A stretch of 64,000 nt of DNA from Nocardia sp. CDC159 (GTDB lineage Bacteria; Actinomycetota; Actinomycetes; Mycobacteriales; Mycobacteriaceae). The stretch lies in NCBI RefSeq assembly GCF_023740735.1, contig NZ_JAMRXH010000012.1:1-64000 (forward strand), written 5' to 3'. Of this stretch, positions 63,515 to 64,000 are shown piece by piece (the stretch's first letter is position 1; the number at the start of each line of letters is the position of its first letter). The notes under the pieces are model-generated. The model did not search any database, had not been told where the DNA came from, and saw nothing but the letters and a program-made list of their open reading frames with translations. The position numbers were made by a program, and so were the translations under genes.

Positions 63515-64000
63515 TCAGGACGGTTCGGTGGCGGCCAGGAGGGCCTCGGCGAATTCGCGCATTTGGGTGGCGCCGCCGAACCAGGCGGAGACGAGGTCTA
63601 CGGCCGTGGTGCGGGTGCGGCGGGCGGCCTGGACGAAGTCCTCGACAGAGGCGTCGCCGGATTCGGCCTTCTTGGCCACGGTTTCGAGGTTGTGGCTGGC
63701 CAGCAGGAGGCGCATGACCAGGTGGATGTCGACCGTGGTGGGGGCGTCGTCGAGGGGGGTGGTGTGGCGGTGGGCGCTGCGGCGGGTGGGGGTCGGGTCG
63801 GCGGCGCGGCGGGCGGTGGGGGTTTCCGGGCGCGGTGCGGATTCCACGGTGGTGCGGCGGGGCGGGGTGGGGTCGGAGGCGCGGTGGCCGGAAGAGGTGT
63901 CCGGGCGCGGGGCGGGTTCCGCGGGGATGCGGCGGGCCGGTTCGGTGGGTGGGCGGTAGCCGTTCTCCTCGAGCAGGCGGGCGAGTTCCGCGGCGGATCG
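63515..64000 (-). CDS. Unidentified protein, N-terminus beyond the window
   Basis: At least 161 residues; the frame is open to the window edge, so the start is not seen. The visible part begins [18 protein letters not shown] (possible helix), continues with an Arg/Pro/Thr-rich low-complexity linker containing two similar stretches ([20 protein letters not shown] and [20 protein letters not shown]), and ends in a helical domain ([40 protein letters not shown]). A GTG at 63847 is an internal start option. Not recognised. Confidence 0.6.
   Translation of the reverse strand, partial: RSAAELARLLEENGYRPPTEPARRIPAEPAPRPDTSSGHRASDPTPPRRTTVESAPRPETPTARRAADPTPTRRSAHRHTTPLDDAPTTVDIHLVMRLLLASHNLETVAKKAESGDASVEDFVQAARRTRTTAVDLVSAWFGGATQMREFAEALLAATEPS

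Overview
The window is a high-GC actinobacterial chromosome segment, most likely from Nocardia or a close Nocardiaceae relative. Gene order closely follows the Mycobacterium tuberculosis core (mgtA, menJ, grcC, htpX, yajQ; then rpmG, hadAB, tRNA-Trp, secE, nusG, rplK, rplA, rplJ, rplL; mkl; rpoB, rpoC; rpsL, rpsG, fusA, tuf). Differences from Mycobacterium are a fused hadA-hadB and a complete Mce operon still attached to mkl. No rRNA operon, insertion sequence, prophage or CRISPR array was found. Assignments rest on reading motifs and gene order by eye; no database search was run.

Layout. 0-8 kb: a truncated Erm-type methyltransferase, a mannosyltransferase preceded by a 23-bp tandem repeat, small membrane and START-like proteins, a menJ-araC-VOC cluster, polyprenyl synthase, HtpX and YajQ. 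8.2-14.6 kb: tRNA-Tyr, -Thr, -Met and -Trp interleaved with rpmG, the fused mycolic-acid dehydratase, secE-nusG, rplK-rplA and rplJ-rplL, with an L10-type leader followed by two terminator-like hairpins. 14.7-26.0 kb: a Mce lipid importer (ATPase, two permeases, MceA-F, two Mce-associated proteins) with mostly overlapping stop/start codons. 26-34 kb: rpoB and rpoC behind two tandem promoters.

34-41.6 kb is accessory: a heptad-repeat coiled-coil protein, a divergent EamA/CGNR pair, a thioesterase, an XRE/MmyB regulator facing the tail of a destroyed aldo/keto reductase, and a MarR-AhpD-GNAT-pirin operon divergent from ribA. 41.6-47.5 kb is the most unusual region: one same-strand cluster containing a MerR regulator, a PAS-ANTAR protein, a STAS protein, a 1292-residue PAS-GAF-HisKA-HATPase-REC-GAF-SpoIIE-RsbW protein, and a second STAS protein. 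The last three overlap by 4 bp each. This puts sensing, phosphorelay and the anti-sigma partner-switch functions in one translationally coupled unit.

47.6-58.7 kb holds a small membrane protein, SixA, a ferredoxin-fused ferredoxin-NADP reductase (FprB type), a secreted protein with a duplicated four-cysteine domain, an acyl-ACP thioesterase, a type VII secretion substrate pair (one with a lysozyme-like domain), a quinone oxidoreductase, an AlkZ-like protein, an Lrp/HPPD divergent pair and two DUF3558 lipoproteins. 58.7-63.5 kb is the str operon (rpsL, rpsG, fusA, tuf), with a lone CRISPR-repeat-like palindrome before tuf. An unidentified gene runs off the right edge.

Many genes carry a TAnnnT box 6-8 bases before ATG/GTG, suggesting leaderless transcripts. 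The rifampicin region of RpoB and Lys43/Lys88 of S12 have the drug-susceptible sequence.
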